From: CADEDH01 sp965216205
GTDB taxonomy: Bacteria; Actinomycetota; Acidimicrobiia; Acidimicrobiales; SZUA-35
Length of the DNA stretch: 64,000 nucleotides
Direction: 5' to 3'
NCBI GenBank assembly: GCA_965216205.1
Contig: OZ244139.1
Location: 2,108,001 to 2,172,000 of the forward strand
Position numbers and translations under genes: made by a program. Of the stretch, positions 15,876-23,439 are shown piece by piece; positions within the stretch are counted from its first letter, which is position 1, and the number at the start of each line of letters is the position of its first letter. Under the pieces are notes generated by a model that saw only the letters and a program-made list of their open reading frames with translations, searched no databases and had not been told where the DNA came from.

Positions 15876-16418
15876 ATGGGCGAAATCGAAGACCCGGGTG
15901 ACATGTCCTCGCCGTACGGCCGCCAGGTCGGCGAGCGACTACGGGCCATCCGTCGGCAGAAGCGACTCTCGCTTCAGGACGTGGAGGCGGGTTCCAACCA
16001 GGAGTTCAAGGCGTCGGTCCTCGGCGCCTACGAGCGGGGCGAGCGGGCGATCTCGGTGCCACGGCTCGAGCGGTTGGCCCGGTACTACAGCGTGCCCGTC
16101 GACCAGCTCCTGCCTCGCTCGGCCGCGGTGCCGGCCGCGGAGTACGGCGATGTCGTCGACCTCACGGACCGGAGTGGCCGACGGGCCGGCGTCACGATCG
16201 ACCTGACCCAGATCGATGCGGTGGCCAGACCCGAAGGCGAGATGCTCGGCCGGTACCTCGTCATGATCCAGGTGCAGCGCCAGGACTTCAACGGTCGGGT
16301 GCTGACGATCCGGCAGGACGACCTGCGGGCGGTGGCCTGCATCCTCGGCGTGGAGATCGAGTCGGCCGTCGACCGGCTCGCCGACCTCGGCCTCACCCAC
16401 ACCCAAGCCAAGTCCTGA
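15876..16418 (+). CDS. bldD: BldD-like XRE-family regulator with c-di-GMP-type C-terminus
   Basis: A 180-residue protein matching Streptomyces BldD over its whole length. The N-terminal helix-turn-helix (YGRQVGERLRAIRRQK to SVLGAYERGERAISVPRLE) spans residues 14-80. The C-terminal domain has RQD (135-137), 8 residues, then RQDD (146-149), close to the BldD c-di-GMP signature RGD-X8-RQDD with Gly replaced by Gln. BldD bound to c-di-GMP represses development genes in Streptomyces. ATG 15876 gives extra N-terminal residues; ATG 15903 (MSSPYG) would match BldD exactly. Control of pilus or development genes here is inference. Confidence 0.85.
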   Translation: MGEIEDPGDMSSPYGRQVGERLRAIRRQKRLSLQDVEAGSNQEFKASVLGAYERGERAISVPRLERLARYYSVPVDQLLPRSAAVPAAEYGDVVDLTDRSGRRAGVTIDLTQIDAVARPEGEMLGRYLVMIQVQRQDFNGRVLTIRQDDLRAVACILGVEIESAVDRLADLGLTHTQAKS

Positions 16419-16440
16419 GCCCCAACCCGAAAGGACGCCC

Positions 16441-16992
16441 GTGTCCCTTCCCCTCACCACCGGATCCTGGACGCTCGATCCGGCCCACTCCGTGGTCGAC
16501 TTCACCGTCGGGCACCTCGGCATCTCGAAGATCCGGGGTCGGTTCCTCGGCATCACGGCCACCCTCGATGTGGGCGACGAGTTGGCCGACACCTCGCTCA
16601 CCGCCGACATCGACATGTCGACGGTCGACACCGGCAACGCCGACCGCGACGGCCACCTCCGCAGCACCGACATCTTCGACGCCGAGACCCACCCCACGAT
16701 GCGCTTCGTGTCGACGTCGATCGCCGACGCCGGCGACGGTGCCTACCGGCTGAACGGCGACCTGACCATCCATGGCGTCACCCGGTCGGAGCAGCTCGAC
16801 GTCGCCTTCTCCGGAACCGGCGCGAACCCGCTCGACGGGTCGACCCGCGCCGGGTTCGAGGCGACCGGCCGCATCGACCGGACCGCCTATGGGATCGAGT
16901 GGAACGTGCCGCTGCCCGCCGGCGGCTTCATGCTCGCCAACGAGATCGATCTCACGATCAGCGCCCAGCTCGTGGGCCCGGCGAGCGACTGA
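16441..16992 (+). CDS. YceI-family lipocalin-like protein
   Basis: A 183-residue YceI-family beta-barrel protein starting with the characteristic TWxLDPxHS motif (SWTLDPAHSVVDFTVGHL). Members bind polyisoprenoid or similar long lipids. No signal peptide is present, so this one should be cytoplasmic, as in many actinobacteria. AAAGGA lies 6 nt before the GTG start. It follows the bldD-like gene by 22 nt and may be co-transcribed. The ligand is unknown. Confidence 0.88.
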   Translation: MSLPLTTGSWTLDPAHSVVDFTVGHLGISKIRGRFLGITATLDVGDELADTSLTADIDMSTVDTGNADRDGHLRSTDIFDAETHPTMRFVSTSIADAGDGAYRLNGDLTIHGVTRSEQLDVAFSGTGANPLDGSTRAGFEATGRIDRTAYGIEWNVPLPAGGFMLANEIDLTISAQLVGPASD

Positions 16993-17007
16993 GTCGACTT
17001 CGTCGCC

Positions 17008-17646
17008 TCACGCGAGGCTGAGGAACAGCTCCGCCGCTCCGGACGCGCCGATGAGCGGACCGCGGTGGTGCAGCTCGTCGATCACCCGGCGCCATCGGTG
17101 GGCCTGCCGGCGGCCGATGGGACCGAGCCTGGCGGCCATCGCCGCGAGCGCCGCCAGATCCGTGCCGGCCATGGCGGTGGCGGCCGCCGTGGGCAGCGCC
17201 CCCGGCGGGGAGGGCGTGGGCAGGGACGGTTTCGGGCTGCACAGCACCGGCTCGGTGAGGGAGGGGCCGGTGACGACGACATGGTCGATCGTGAGCCCGC
17301 CGTGGACCAGTCCCAGCCGATGGATCCTGGCGAGCGCCGTCGCCAGGGCCGCGAGCACGGTGGCGGTGGCGGCCGGCCCGTGACGAACGGTGCGAAGGGT
17401 GTGCTGGCCAGCGAGCGCGGTGACGAGCAGACCGTCGACGGTATCGACCCGGCGGACGGCGGCGACGGCTGCGCCCCTGGCGGCGAGGAGCCAGGCCGCC
17501 TCGGCCTCGGTCGACCGGGCGAGGTCGTCCTCGACCGTCGACCGCCGGCCGGCAGCGGGCGACGGCCCGAGCGGGGTTCGGCGCTTCACGACGACCAGTT
17601 CGTCACCGAGCACCTCGATCGACGTGCCTGTGGTCCAGTGCCGCAT
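17008..17646 (-). CDS. Protein-kinase-like protein lacking the catalytic Asp (possible pseudokinase)
   Basis: A 212-residue protein that resembles the C-lobe of kinase-fold proteins. LARIHRLGLVHGGL followed by IDHVVV aligns with the catalytic loop HRDLKPxNV or HGDLxxxNV, but the catalytic Asp is Gly. A later TDLAALAAMA resembles the helix after the APE region. No clear Gly-rich loop is seen, and the N-terminal strands contain VVVKRRT, which could be the VAIK strand. It is convergent with the YceI gene and divergent from phoH. Alternatives are an aminoglycoside phosphotransferase-like or LPS-kinase-like fold. The function is unknown. Confidence 0.6.
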   Translation of the reverse strand: MRHWTTGTSIEVLGDELVVVKRRTPLGPSPAAGRRSTVEDDLARSTEAEAAWLLAARGAAVAAVRRVDTVDGLLVTALAGQHTLRTVRHGPAATATVLAALATALARIHRLGLVHGGLTIDHVVVTGPSLTEPVLCSPKPSLPTPSPPGALPTAAATAMAGTDLAALAAMAARLGPIGRRQAHRWRRVIDELHHRGPLIGASGAAELFLSLA

Positions 17647-17765
17647 GCGCCCCCGTGCCGGATGGTGCGTTTTCTCTGTTGCCGGCCTCCGGGGAAGCTA
17701 CGCTTGCCGGTCACGATGCTACTGCTCACGCGCCGGAATCGACGCTCCTCCACTCGTCAGACCTG

Positions 17766-18719
17766 ATGTCAGCATCGGTGAAGATCAACATCCCGGGGAA
17801 CCACCTCATGGCCGGCCTCCTCGGCCACCGGGATGAGCACCTGCGGGCGGTCGAGGACTCGTTCGACGCCTCGATCCACGTGCGGGGCAACGAGATCTCG
17901 GTCGACGGTGCCCAGGCGGCCGATGCGGCCCGCGTCTTCGAGGAGCTCGTGCTCATCCTGCAGAACGGGCAGAGCCTCGAGGACGGCGCGGTCCGGCGAG
18001 CGATCGACATGGTCCGAGCCGATGAGCGACCGTCCCGGATCCTGACCGACCGGGTCCTCACGACCCAGCGGGGCAAAGCGGTCCGCCCGAAGACCGCTGG
18101 CCAGAAGCGCTACCTCGACGCGATCAGGGACAACATCGTCACGTTCGGGATCGGCCCGGCCGGGACCGGCAAGAGCTGGTTGGCGGTCGCGTGCGCGGTG
18201 CGGGCCCTCCAGGACAAGGAGGTCGAGCGGATTCTCCTGACCCGCCCGGCGGTCGAGGCCGGTGAACGGCTCGGCTACCTGCCCGGGGATCTCATGTCGA
18301 AGGTCGACCCCTATCTCCGGCCGCTCTACGACGCACTCCACGACATGGTGGGCGCCGACGGGTCCGCGAAGCTGTTCGAGCGGAACGTGGTCGAAGTGGC
18401 GCCGCTCGCGTTCATGCGGGGCCGTACGCTCAATGACAGCTTCATCATTCTCGACGAAGCGCAGAACACCACACCCGAGCAGATGATGATGTTCCTCACC
18501 CGGATCGGCTTCAACTCCCAGGCGGTCATCACCGGGGACGAGACCCAGGTCGACGTGGCCGGCGGTCGCAGCGGTCTGAGCGATCTGGAGAAGGTCCTCG
18601 GCGGCATCGACGGCCTCGGTTTCGTCCGGCTGGGCTCGAGCGACGTCGTCCGGCACCGCATCGTGCAGGACATCGTCGACGCCTACGCCCGCCACGACGC
18701 GGCGAAGCGGCGACGATGA
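17766..18719 (+). CDS. phoH: PhoH-like ATPase
   Basis: A 317-residue PhoH-family protein. An N-terminal KH-like segment (MAGLLGHRDEHLRAVEDSFD) is followed by a P-loop ATPase core with Walker A GPAGTGKS and Walker B FIILDEAQN. The family is linked to RNA metabolism. ATG 17766 is chosen because MSASVKINIPG matches the usual start, although no good ribosome-binding site is seen. A TACGCT box at 17699-17704 could be the promoter. It is the first gene of a phoH-ybeY-CBS-era operon with 4-nt overlaps, a widespread conserved order. Confidence 0.92.
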   Translation: MSASVKINIPGNHLMAGLLGHRDEHLRAVEDSFDASIHVRGNEISVDGAQAADAARVFEELVLILQNGQSLEDGAVRRAIDMVRADERPSRILTDRVLTTQRGKAVRPKTAGQKRYLDAIRDNIVTFGIGPAGTGKSWLAVACAVRALQDKEVERILLTRPAVEAGERLGYLPGDLMSKVDPYLRPLYDALHDMVGADGSAKLFERNVVEVAPLAFMRGRTLNDSFIILDEAQNTTPEQMMMFLTRIGFNSQAVITGDETQVDVAGGRSGLSDLEKVLGGIDGLGFVRLGSSDVVRHRIVQDIVDAYARHDAAKRRR

Positions 18720-19249
18720 TCGCAAGGCCCGAGCCCGAGCCCGAGGCCGTTCCGGCTGCCGGCGGTCGGGCACCGGACGTGGGCGTCAGCGACGAGACCA
18801 GCGACGGGGTCGACGACACGGACCGATGGGCGGCCGTCGCCCGGGCAACGCTCGACGACGAGGCGGTCCGCGCCGGTCGGCTCGATCTGATCTTCGTGGA
18901 CGAGCCGGCGATCGCAGAACTCAACCGGGACCACCTCGGCGGCGACGGGCCCACCGACGTGCTCGCGTTCCCGCTCGACGGTCCCGATGGCCGGCCCGAC
19001 GGTGGCCAGGGGAGCGACGGCGCCCCGATCCACCTCGGCGACGTGATCGTGTGCCCGGCGGTGGCCCGCCGCCAGGCGCCCGACCACTGTGGTAGCTACG
19101 AGGCCGAGATGGCGCTGCTGGTCATCCACGGCGTGCTGCACGTGCTCGGCCACGACCACGCCGAGCCTGACGAGACTGTCGCGATGCAGGCCCGGGAGCG
19201 GCACCACCTCGGTCGTCACGGCTTCACCCACCCGGGGCGCGGCGCATGA
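18716..19249 (+). CDS. ybeY: Endoribonuclease YbeY (rRNA maturation)
   Basis: A 177-residue metal-dependent RNase. The zinc motif HGVLHVLGHDH lies near residues 137-147. The family acts in 16S rRNA 3'-end maturation and ribosome quality control. The N-terminus is extended by a Pro/Glu-rich segment (PEPEPEAVPAAGG). The ATG overlaps the phoH stop (ATGA), so translation is probably coupled. The downstream CBS gene starts with the same overlap. Confidence 0.93.
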   Translation: MIARPEPEPEAVPAAGGRAPDVGVSDETSDGVDDTDRWAAVARATLDDEAVRAGRLDLIFVDEPAIAELNRDHLGGDGPTDVLAFPLDGPDGRPDGGQGSDGAPIHLGDVIVCPAVARRQAPDHCGSYEAEMALLVIHGVLHVLGHDHAEPDETVAMQARERHHLGRHGFTHPGRGA

Positions 19250-20547
19250 TCGCCGCCACGTTCGGCTCGCTCGACGTGCTCGCGCTCGCCGCCATTGCGG
19301 TGTTGTTGCTGGTGGCGCTCAGCCTCGTCGCGGCCGACGAGGCGCTGAACCGCACGAACGCCGTTCGTGCGACCTCGATCGACGGGGCCGAACCAGGAAG
19401 GGTCGCCCGCCTGGTCCGGATGCTCGACGAGCGGGACCGGGTCATCAACTCGCTCCGGTTGGTCGTCGTCATCCTCCAGCTCACCGAGACCACGCTCGTG
19501 GCCCTGCTGGCAGGGAAGTTCCTCGCGTGGCCGGCGGTGCTGGCGGTGGTGGCCGTCAACATCTGCGTGGTGTTCGTCGTGACCGAAGCGGTTCCCCGCA
19601 CGCTCGGCATCCTCCGCTCGGACCGCATCGCCCTGAGCCTCGCCCGCCCAGTACAGCTCGTGGTCCGACTCCCGCCGATCCGTCTGCTGGCCCAGGCGCT
19701 GATCTGGATCACCAACATCGTCGTCCCCGGCCGTGGCCTGCGGCAGGGCCCGTTCGCGTTCCCGGAGGAGCTGATCGCGCTCGCCGACGCCGCGGTGGAG
19801 GACGCTGTCCTCGACGAGGACGAACGCGACCTCATCGAATCGGTGATCGAGTTCGGCGGCACGATCGTGCGGGAGGTTATGGTGCCACGGACCGACATGA
19901 CCACCGTCTCCCTCGACGTGACCGTCGCCGAGGCGCTCGAGGTGACGTCCGAGGCGGGTTTCTCCCGGGTGCCGGCGCTCGGCGCCAACGTCGACGACGT
20001 CGTCGGCCTCGTGTACGTCAAGGATCTCATCAAGGCCGAGCTCGACGACCTGGCCGACCACCGGGTCGGGACGATGCTCCGACCGTCGCACTTCGTGCCG
20101 GAGACGAAGCGGGTGTCGGAGCTGCTCAAGGAGATGCAGCACGAGAAGTACCACATGGCGATCGCGGTCGACGAGTACGGCGGCATCGCCGGCCTCGTCA
20201 CCCTGGAGGATCTGATCGAGGAGCTCGTGGGGGAGATCGTCGACGAGTACGACGTGGAGGAACCTCTCGTCGAGCGCCAGCGCGACGGTTCCCTGCGGGT
20301 CGACGCCAGGATCTCGATCGACGAGCTGAACGACCTCGCATTGATGGACCTGCCCGAGGGTGACTGGGACACCGTCGGCGGACTCGTCTTCGACCGGTTC
20401 GGTCGGGTTCCGATCGTCGGCGACACCTGCGACGTGAACGGCTACGGCCTGCGGGTCGAGCGCCTGCAGGGACGGCGGATCACACGGGTCCGGATCCTGC
20501 GGTCCGAGAACCCGGCTCCCGACCCCGTCGCCGACGACGCACGATGA
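19246..20547 (+). CDS. DUF21/CNNM-type membrane protein with CBS pair (hemolysin-family transporter)
   Basis: A 433-residue protein. It has an N-terminal DUF21 membrane domain with about three or four hydrophobic helices (VLALAAIAVLLLVALSLV and others). The following segment DLIESVIEFGG leads into VPRTDM, the usual entry to a CBS pair. The CBS domains bind nucleotides. A C-terminal CorC_HlyC domain follows (GDWDTVGGLVF, GYGLRVERLQGRRI). Related proteins are linked to magnesium or cobalt efflux; the hemolysin name is historical. It is translationally coupled to ybeY and era by ATGA overlaps. Confidence 0.9.
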   Translation: MIAATFGSLDVLALAAIAVLLLVALSLVAADEALNRTNAVRATSIDGAEPGRVARLVRMLDERDRVINSLRLVVVILQLTETTLVALLAGKFLAWPAVLAVVAVNICVVFVVTEAVPRTLGILRSDRIALSLARPVQLVVRLPPIRLLAQALIWITNIVVPGRGLRQGPFAFPEELIALADAAVEDAVLDEDERDLIESVIEFGGTIVREVMVPRTDMTTVSLDVTVAEALEVTSEAGFSRVPALGANVDDVVGLVYVKDLIKAELDDLADHRVGTMLRPSHFVPETKRVSELLKEMQHEKYHMAIAVDEYGGIAGLVTLEDLIEELVGEIVDEYDVEEPLVERQRDGSLRVDARISIDELNDLALMDLPEGDWDTVGGLVFDRFGRVPIVGDTCDVNGYGLRVERLQGRRITRVRILRSENPAPDPVADDAR

Positions 20548-21395
20548 CCGAGCCGTTCCGGTCGGGGTTCGTCGCGCTCACCGGCCGGCCGAACGTCGGC
20601 AAGTCGATGCTGCTCAACCGGATGCTCGACACGAAGGTCTCGATCGTGTCGAACAAGGCACAGACCACCCGACACCAGGTGCGCGGGATCTACAACCAGC
20701 CGGACTGCCAGGTGGTGTTCGTGGACACGCCGGGGGTGTCCAAGCCGCGAACCCCGTTGGGGACCCGGTTGAACGACGCTGCCGAGGCGGCGAGAGCAGA
20801 TGTGGACCGGGTGTGCTTCGTGGTCGACGCTCGCGCCGGCATCGGCCGCGGCGACCGCTTCATTGCCGACCAGCTCGACAAGACCACCACCATCGCCGTG
20901 CTCAACAAGATCGACGGCATGCCCCACGACGCAGTGCTACGACAGCTCCAGATCGCGGCCGAGCTCGACTTCGAGAGCTACTTCCCGGTCTCTGCGTTCA
21001 CCGGGAAGGGGGTCGGCGCCCTCGTCGACCACCTCACGTCGCTGATGCCGGAGGGCCCGAGGTGGTATCCGGACGACACCGTGCGCGACACGCCAGAGCC
21101 GCTGTGGGTCGCCGAGCTGGTCCGCGAGCAACTGCTCCACGTGCTGCGCGAGGAGGTCCCACACTCGGTCGCCACGAGGGTCGTGGAATGGGAGTGGCCG
21201 CGGATACGTGTCGAGATCCTCGTCGAACGGAACTCGCAGAAGGGGATCGTGATCGGGAAGGGCGGCAGCGTGCTCAAGACCGTCGGTCAGCGGGTGCGGC
21301 GGCAACTTCCCGACGGGGCCTACCTCGAGCTGGTCGTGGCCGTCGACGAGAACTGGCAGCAGGATCGCGAGGCCATCGAACGGCTCGGTTATTGA
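20544..21395 (+). CDS. era: GTPase Era
   Basis: A 283-residue Era-type GTPase. Motifs are G1 GRPNVGKS (about 13-20), G3 DTPG and G4 NKID. A C-terminal KH domain (IVIGKGGSVLKTVGQRVR) binds the 3' end of 16S rRNA during 30S assembly. It is the last gene of the phoH-ybeY-CBS-era operon and starts by ATGA overlap. Its last 21 bases are repeated exactly 74 bp downstream, and the copy contains the stop of the convergent dinG gene. Confidence 0.96.
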   Translation: MTEPFRSGFVALTGRPNVGKSMLLNRMLDTKVSIVSNKAQTTRHQVRGIYNQPDCQVVFVDTPGVSKPRTPLGTRLNDAAEAARADVDRVCFVVDARAGIGRGDRFIADQLDKTTTIAVLNKIDGMPHDAVLRQLQIAAELDFESYFPVSAFTGKGVGALVDHLTSLMPEGPRWYPDDTVRDTPEPLWVAELVREQLLHVLREEVPHSVATRVVEWEWPRIRVEILVERNSQKGIVIGKGGSVLKTVGQRVRRQLPDGAYLELVVAVDENWQQDREAIERLGY

Positions 21396-21396
21396 C
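21376..21396 (+). repeat. Direct repeat, copy 1 (end of era)
   Basis: 21 bases covering the last codons and stop of era, identical to 21450-21470. Confidence 0.85.
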
Positions 21397-21449
21397 GGCT
21401 TCGGCGCGGGGCGCCTGGCTTGGCGTCGGTCTGGCCGGCGTCGGCGGGT

Positions 21450-21470
21450 TCGAACGGCTCGGTTATTGAC
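21450..21470 (+). repeat. Direct repeat, copy 2 (end of dinG)
   Basis: An exact second copy of the era 3' end, 74 bp downstream. On the minus strand it encodes the last residues and the TAA stop of dinG, so the duplication joins the ends of two convergent genes. Confidence 0.85.
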
Positions 21471-23364
21471 CGCTGCGGTCCGAGTCGTCGGCTGCCTGGT
21501 CGATCTCGGCGAGGAACTGGAGCACGTCGGCGCGGTCCTTGGTCCGTCGGAATGGGGGAAGTGCGTTGATGAGCTCCCACCGATAGCTCTTGGCGGTGGC
21601 GAGGCGAGGGTCGAGCACCGCCACCACGCCCCGGTCCGATGAGCGGCGGATCAGTCGGCCGGCGGCCTGGGCCAGGAGGGTCTGGGCCCGTGGGATGTCG
21701 ACCACCCGGAACGCGGCCGGCCCGGCCCGGTCCCGGCGGGCCTGTGCCACCGGTTCGTTTGGGCGGGGGAAGGGGAGACGGTCGATCGTGACCAGGGTCA
21801 GATCGTCGCCGGGGATGTCGACGCCCTGCCAGAACGACATCGTGGCGCACAGCACGGCTCCCCGCTCGGCCCGGAGGCGCTCGACCAGTGCTTCCCGGGG
21901 GGCGTCACCCTGTACGAGGATCGGGCCGTCGAGCGTGGCCAACAAGGCGTCGGCCGCCTCTTGCATGGCCGAGTAGCTGGTGAACAGCGCCAATGTCCGC
22001 CCGCCGGCAGCGGTGGCCAGATCGGCGATCTCCTTCTGGACCGCAGCCCGGAAATCGGCCGAGCGGGGATCGGGGAGATGGGCGGCGCAGTACAGCATCC
22101 CGTTCGCCTCGTAGTCGAAGGGCGAGTCGACACGCTGCACCGTCGTGGCGGCGTCGAGGCCGAGTTGCTCGACCGAGGCGTCGGGCAGGGTCGCGCTCGT
22201 CAGGACGGCGGCGACCTGGCCCCACAGGAACTCCTGGAGGACCGGTCCCACGTCGAGGGGGGTTCGCCGGAGCACGGGAAACGCGTCGACCCCGTCCACC
22301 CAGAGCACATCGGTCGGGCCAGCCTCGATCACCTCGTCGATGTCGTCGACCAGGTTCGTGGCCGAGATCATCGTGCGTTCCACTCGGGCTTCGGCGTCGG
22401 TCCCGGCCCCCGGCTTCAGCTTCCGGAGGGCGGCGATGACGCTGTCGACCCGATCGCGTCCGGTCACGAGCTGGGCCAGGAGCTCGGGCGAGAGGTCGGC
22501 GGTCTGGCCGCGCTGGACCCGGAGCGCATCGTCGAGCTCGGCTGCGGTGCGCTCGAGCCGCTGCGCCGGCTCCTCGTCGGTCAGGAGGCCCCGTAGCCGA
22601 CGGGCCAGGGTGAAGAACCGGCGTCCGCTGACCTCGGTGCCGCACGTCGCGCCGAAGGTGTCGACGAGCTGGTGGGCCTCGTCGAACACCACAACGTCGT
22701 GTTCCGGGAGAAGCGCCGCCTCCGCAGCGAGATGCAGCCCGTAGTAGTGGTGGTTGGTGACGATCACATCGGCCTCGTAGGCCCGGTTGCGGGCCCGCTC
22801 GGAGAAGCACTCGTCGCCCGACGGACACCGTGCCGCGCCGGGGCACTCGTCGCTCCCGACGCTGACCGACTGCCAGACGTCGGTGGTGGGTGCCGGGTCG
22901 AGCTCCTCGCGGTCGCCGGTGTTCGTGGTCGCCGCCCACTCGACGATCGTGCTCAGATGGGCCCCGGGGTTGCGGCCGCCGAGGAGCTCCTGCTGCTCCG
23001 TTCGATCGGCCCTGGCCAGCTCCGCCAGCCGCTGGTTGCACACGTAGTTGCGTCGACCCTTCAGCAGGGCCACCGCCACCTCGCGATCGAGGCCACGTGC
23101 GACCTGGGGTAGATCGTGATCGATGAGCTGTCCCTGGAGAGCGATGGTGGCGGTCGCCACCACGGCCCGAGCGCCGGACGCCACGATGGGGGTGAGGTAG
23201 GCGAGCGACTTGCCCGTTCCGGTACCGGCCTCGATCAGCAGCGTCGAGCGCTGGTCGACAGCTTCGGCCACCGCTTCGGTCATCGCCACCTGCCCAGGTC
23301 GGTGTTCGCCGCCTCCTGCGAGATGCTGGGTGACATTGCCCAGGAGGTGGGACGAGCTAGACAC
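21463..23364 (-). CDS. dinG: DinG-family Fe-S DNA helicase
   Basis: A 633-residue XPD/DinG-type superfamily 2 helicase. Walker A is IEAGTGTGKS (about 44-53) and the DEAH box is VVVFDEAHQ (about 225-232). Four cysteines, C109, C174, C180 and C186, have the spacing expected for the 4Fe-4S domain. It would unwind DNA 5' to 3', for example at D-loops or R-loops. The open frame extends far upstream, but the GTG at 23364 is chosen because TAGTAT sits 7 nt before it and homology starts there. It converges on era. Confidence 0.92.
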   Translation of the reverse strand: MSSSSHLLGNVTQHLAGGGEHRPGQVAMTEAVAEAVDQRSTLLIEAGTGTGKSLAYLTPIVASGARAVVATATIALQGQLIDHDLPQVARGLDREVAVALLKGRRNYVCNQRLAELARADRTEQQELLGGRNPGAHLSTIVEWAATTNTGDREELDPAPTTDVWQSVSVGSDECPGAARCPSGDECFSERARNRAYEADVIVTNHHYYGLHLAAEAALLPEHDVVVFDEAHQLVDTFGATCGTEVSGRRFFTLARRLRGLLTDEEPAQRLERTAAELDDALRVQRGQTADLSPELLAQLVTGRDRVDSVIAALRKLKPGAGTDAEARVERTMISATNLVDDIDEVIEAGPTDVLWVDGVDAFPVLRRTPLDVGPVLQEFLWGQVAAVLTSATLPDASVEQLGLDAATTVQRVDSPFDYEANGMLYCAAHLPDPRSADFRAAVQKEIADLATAAGGRTLALFTSYSAMQEAADALLATLDGPILVQGDAPREALVERLRAERGAVLCATMSFWQGVDIPGDDLTLVTIDRLPFPRPNEPVAQARRDRAGPAAFRVVDIPRAQTLLAQAAGRLIRRSSDRGVVAVLDPRLATAKSYRWELINALPPFRRTKDRADVLQFLAEIDQAADDSDRSGQ

Positions 23365-23371
23365 ACGACGG

Positions 23372-23377
23372 ATACTA
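23372..23377 (-). promoter_or_regulatory. Putative -10 box of dinG
   Basis: TAGTAT on the minus strand, 7 nt before the GTG start: a clear leaderless arrangement. It lies in the 75-nt divergent gap with the Thr/Ser-rich membrane protein gene. Confidence 0.5.
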
Positions 23378-23439
23378 GAGGGTAAGGTCGGCTGCCACGG
23401 CCAGTGGCACGTCGATGACACCGACTGGGCGGCTCCACG

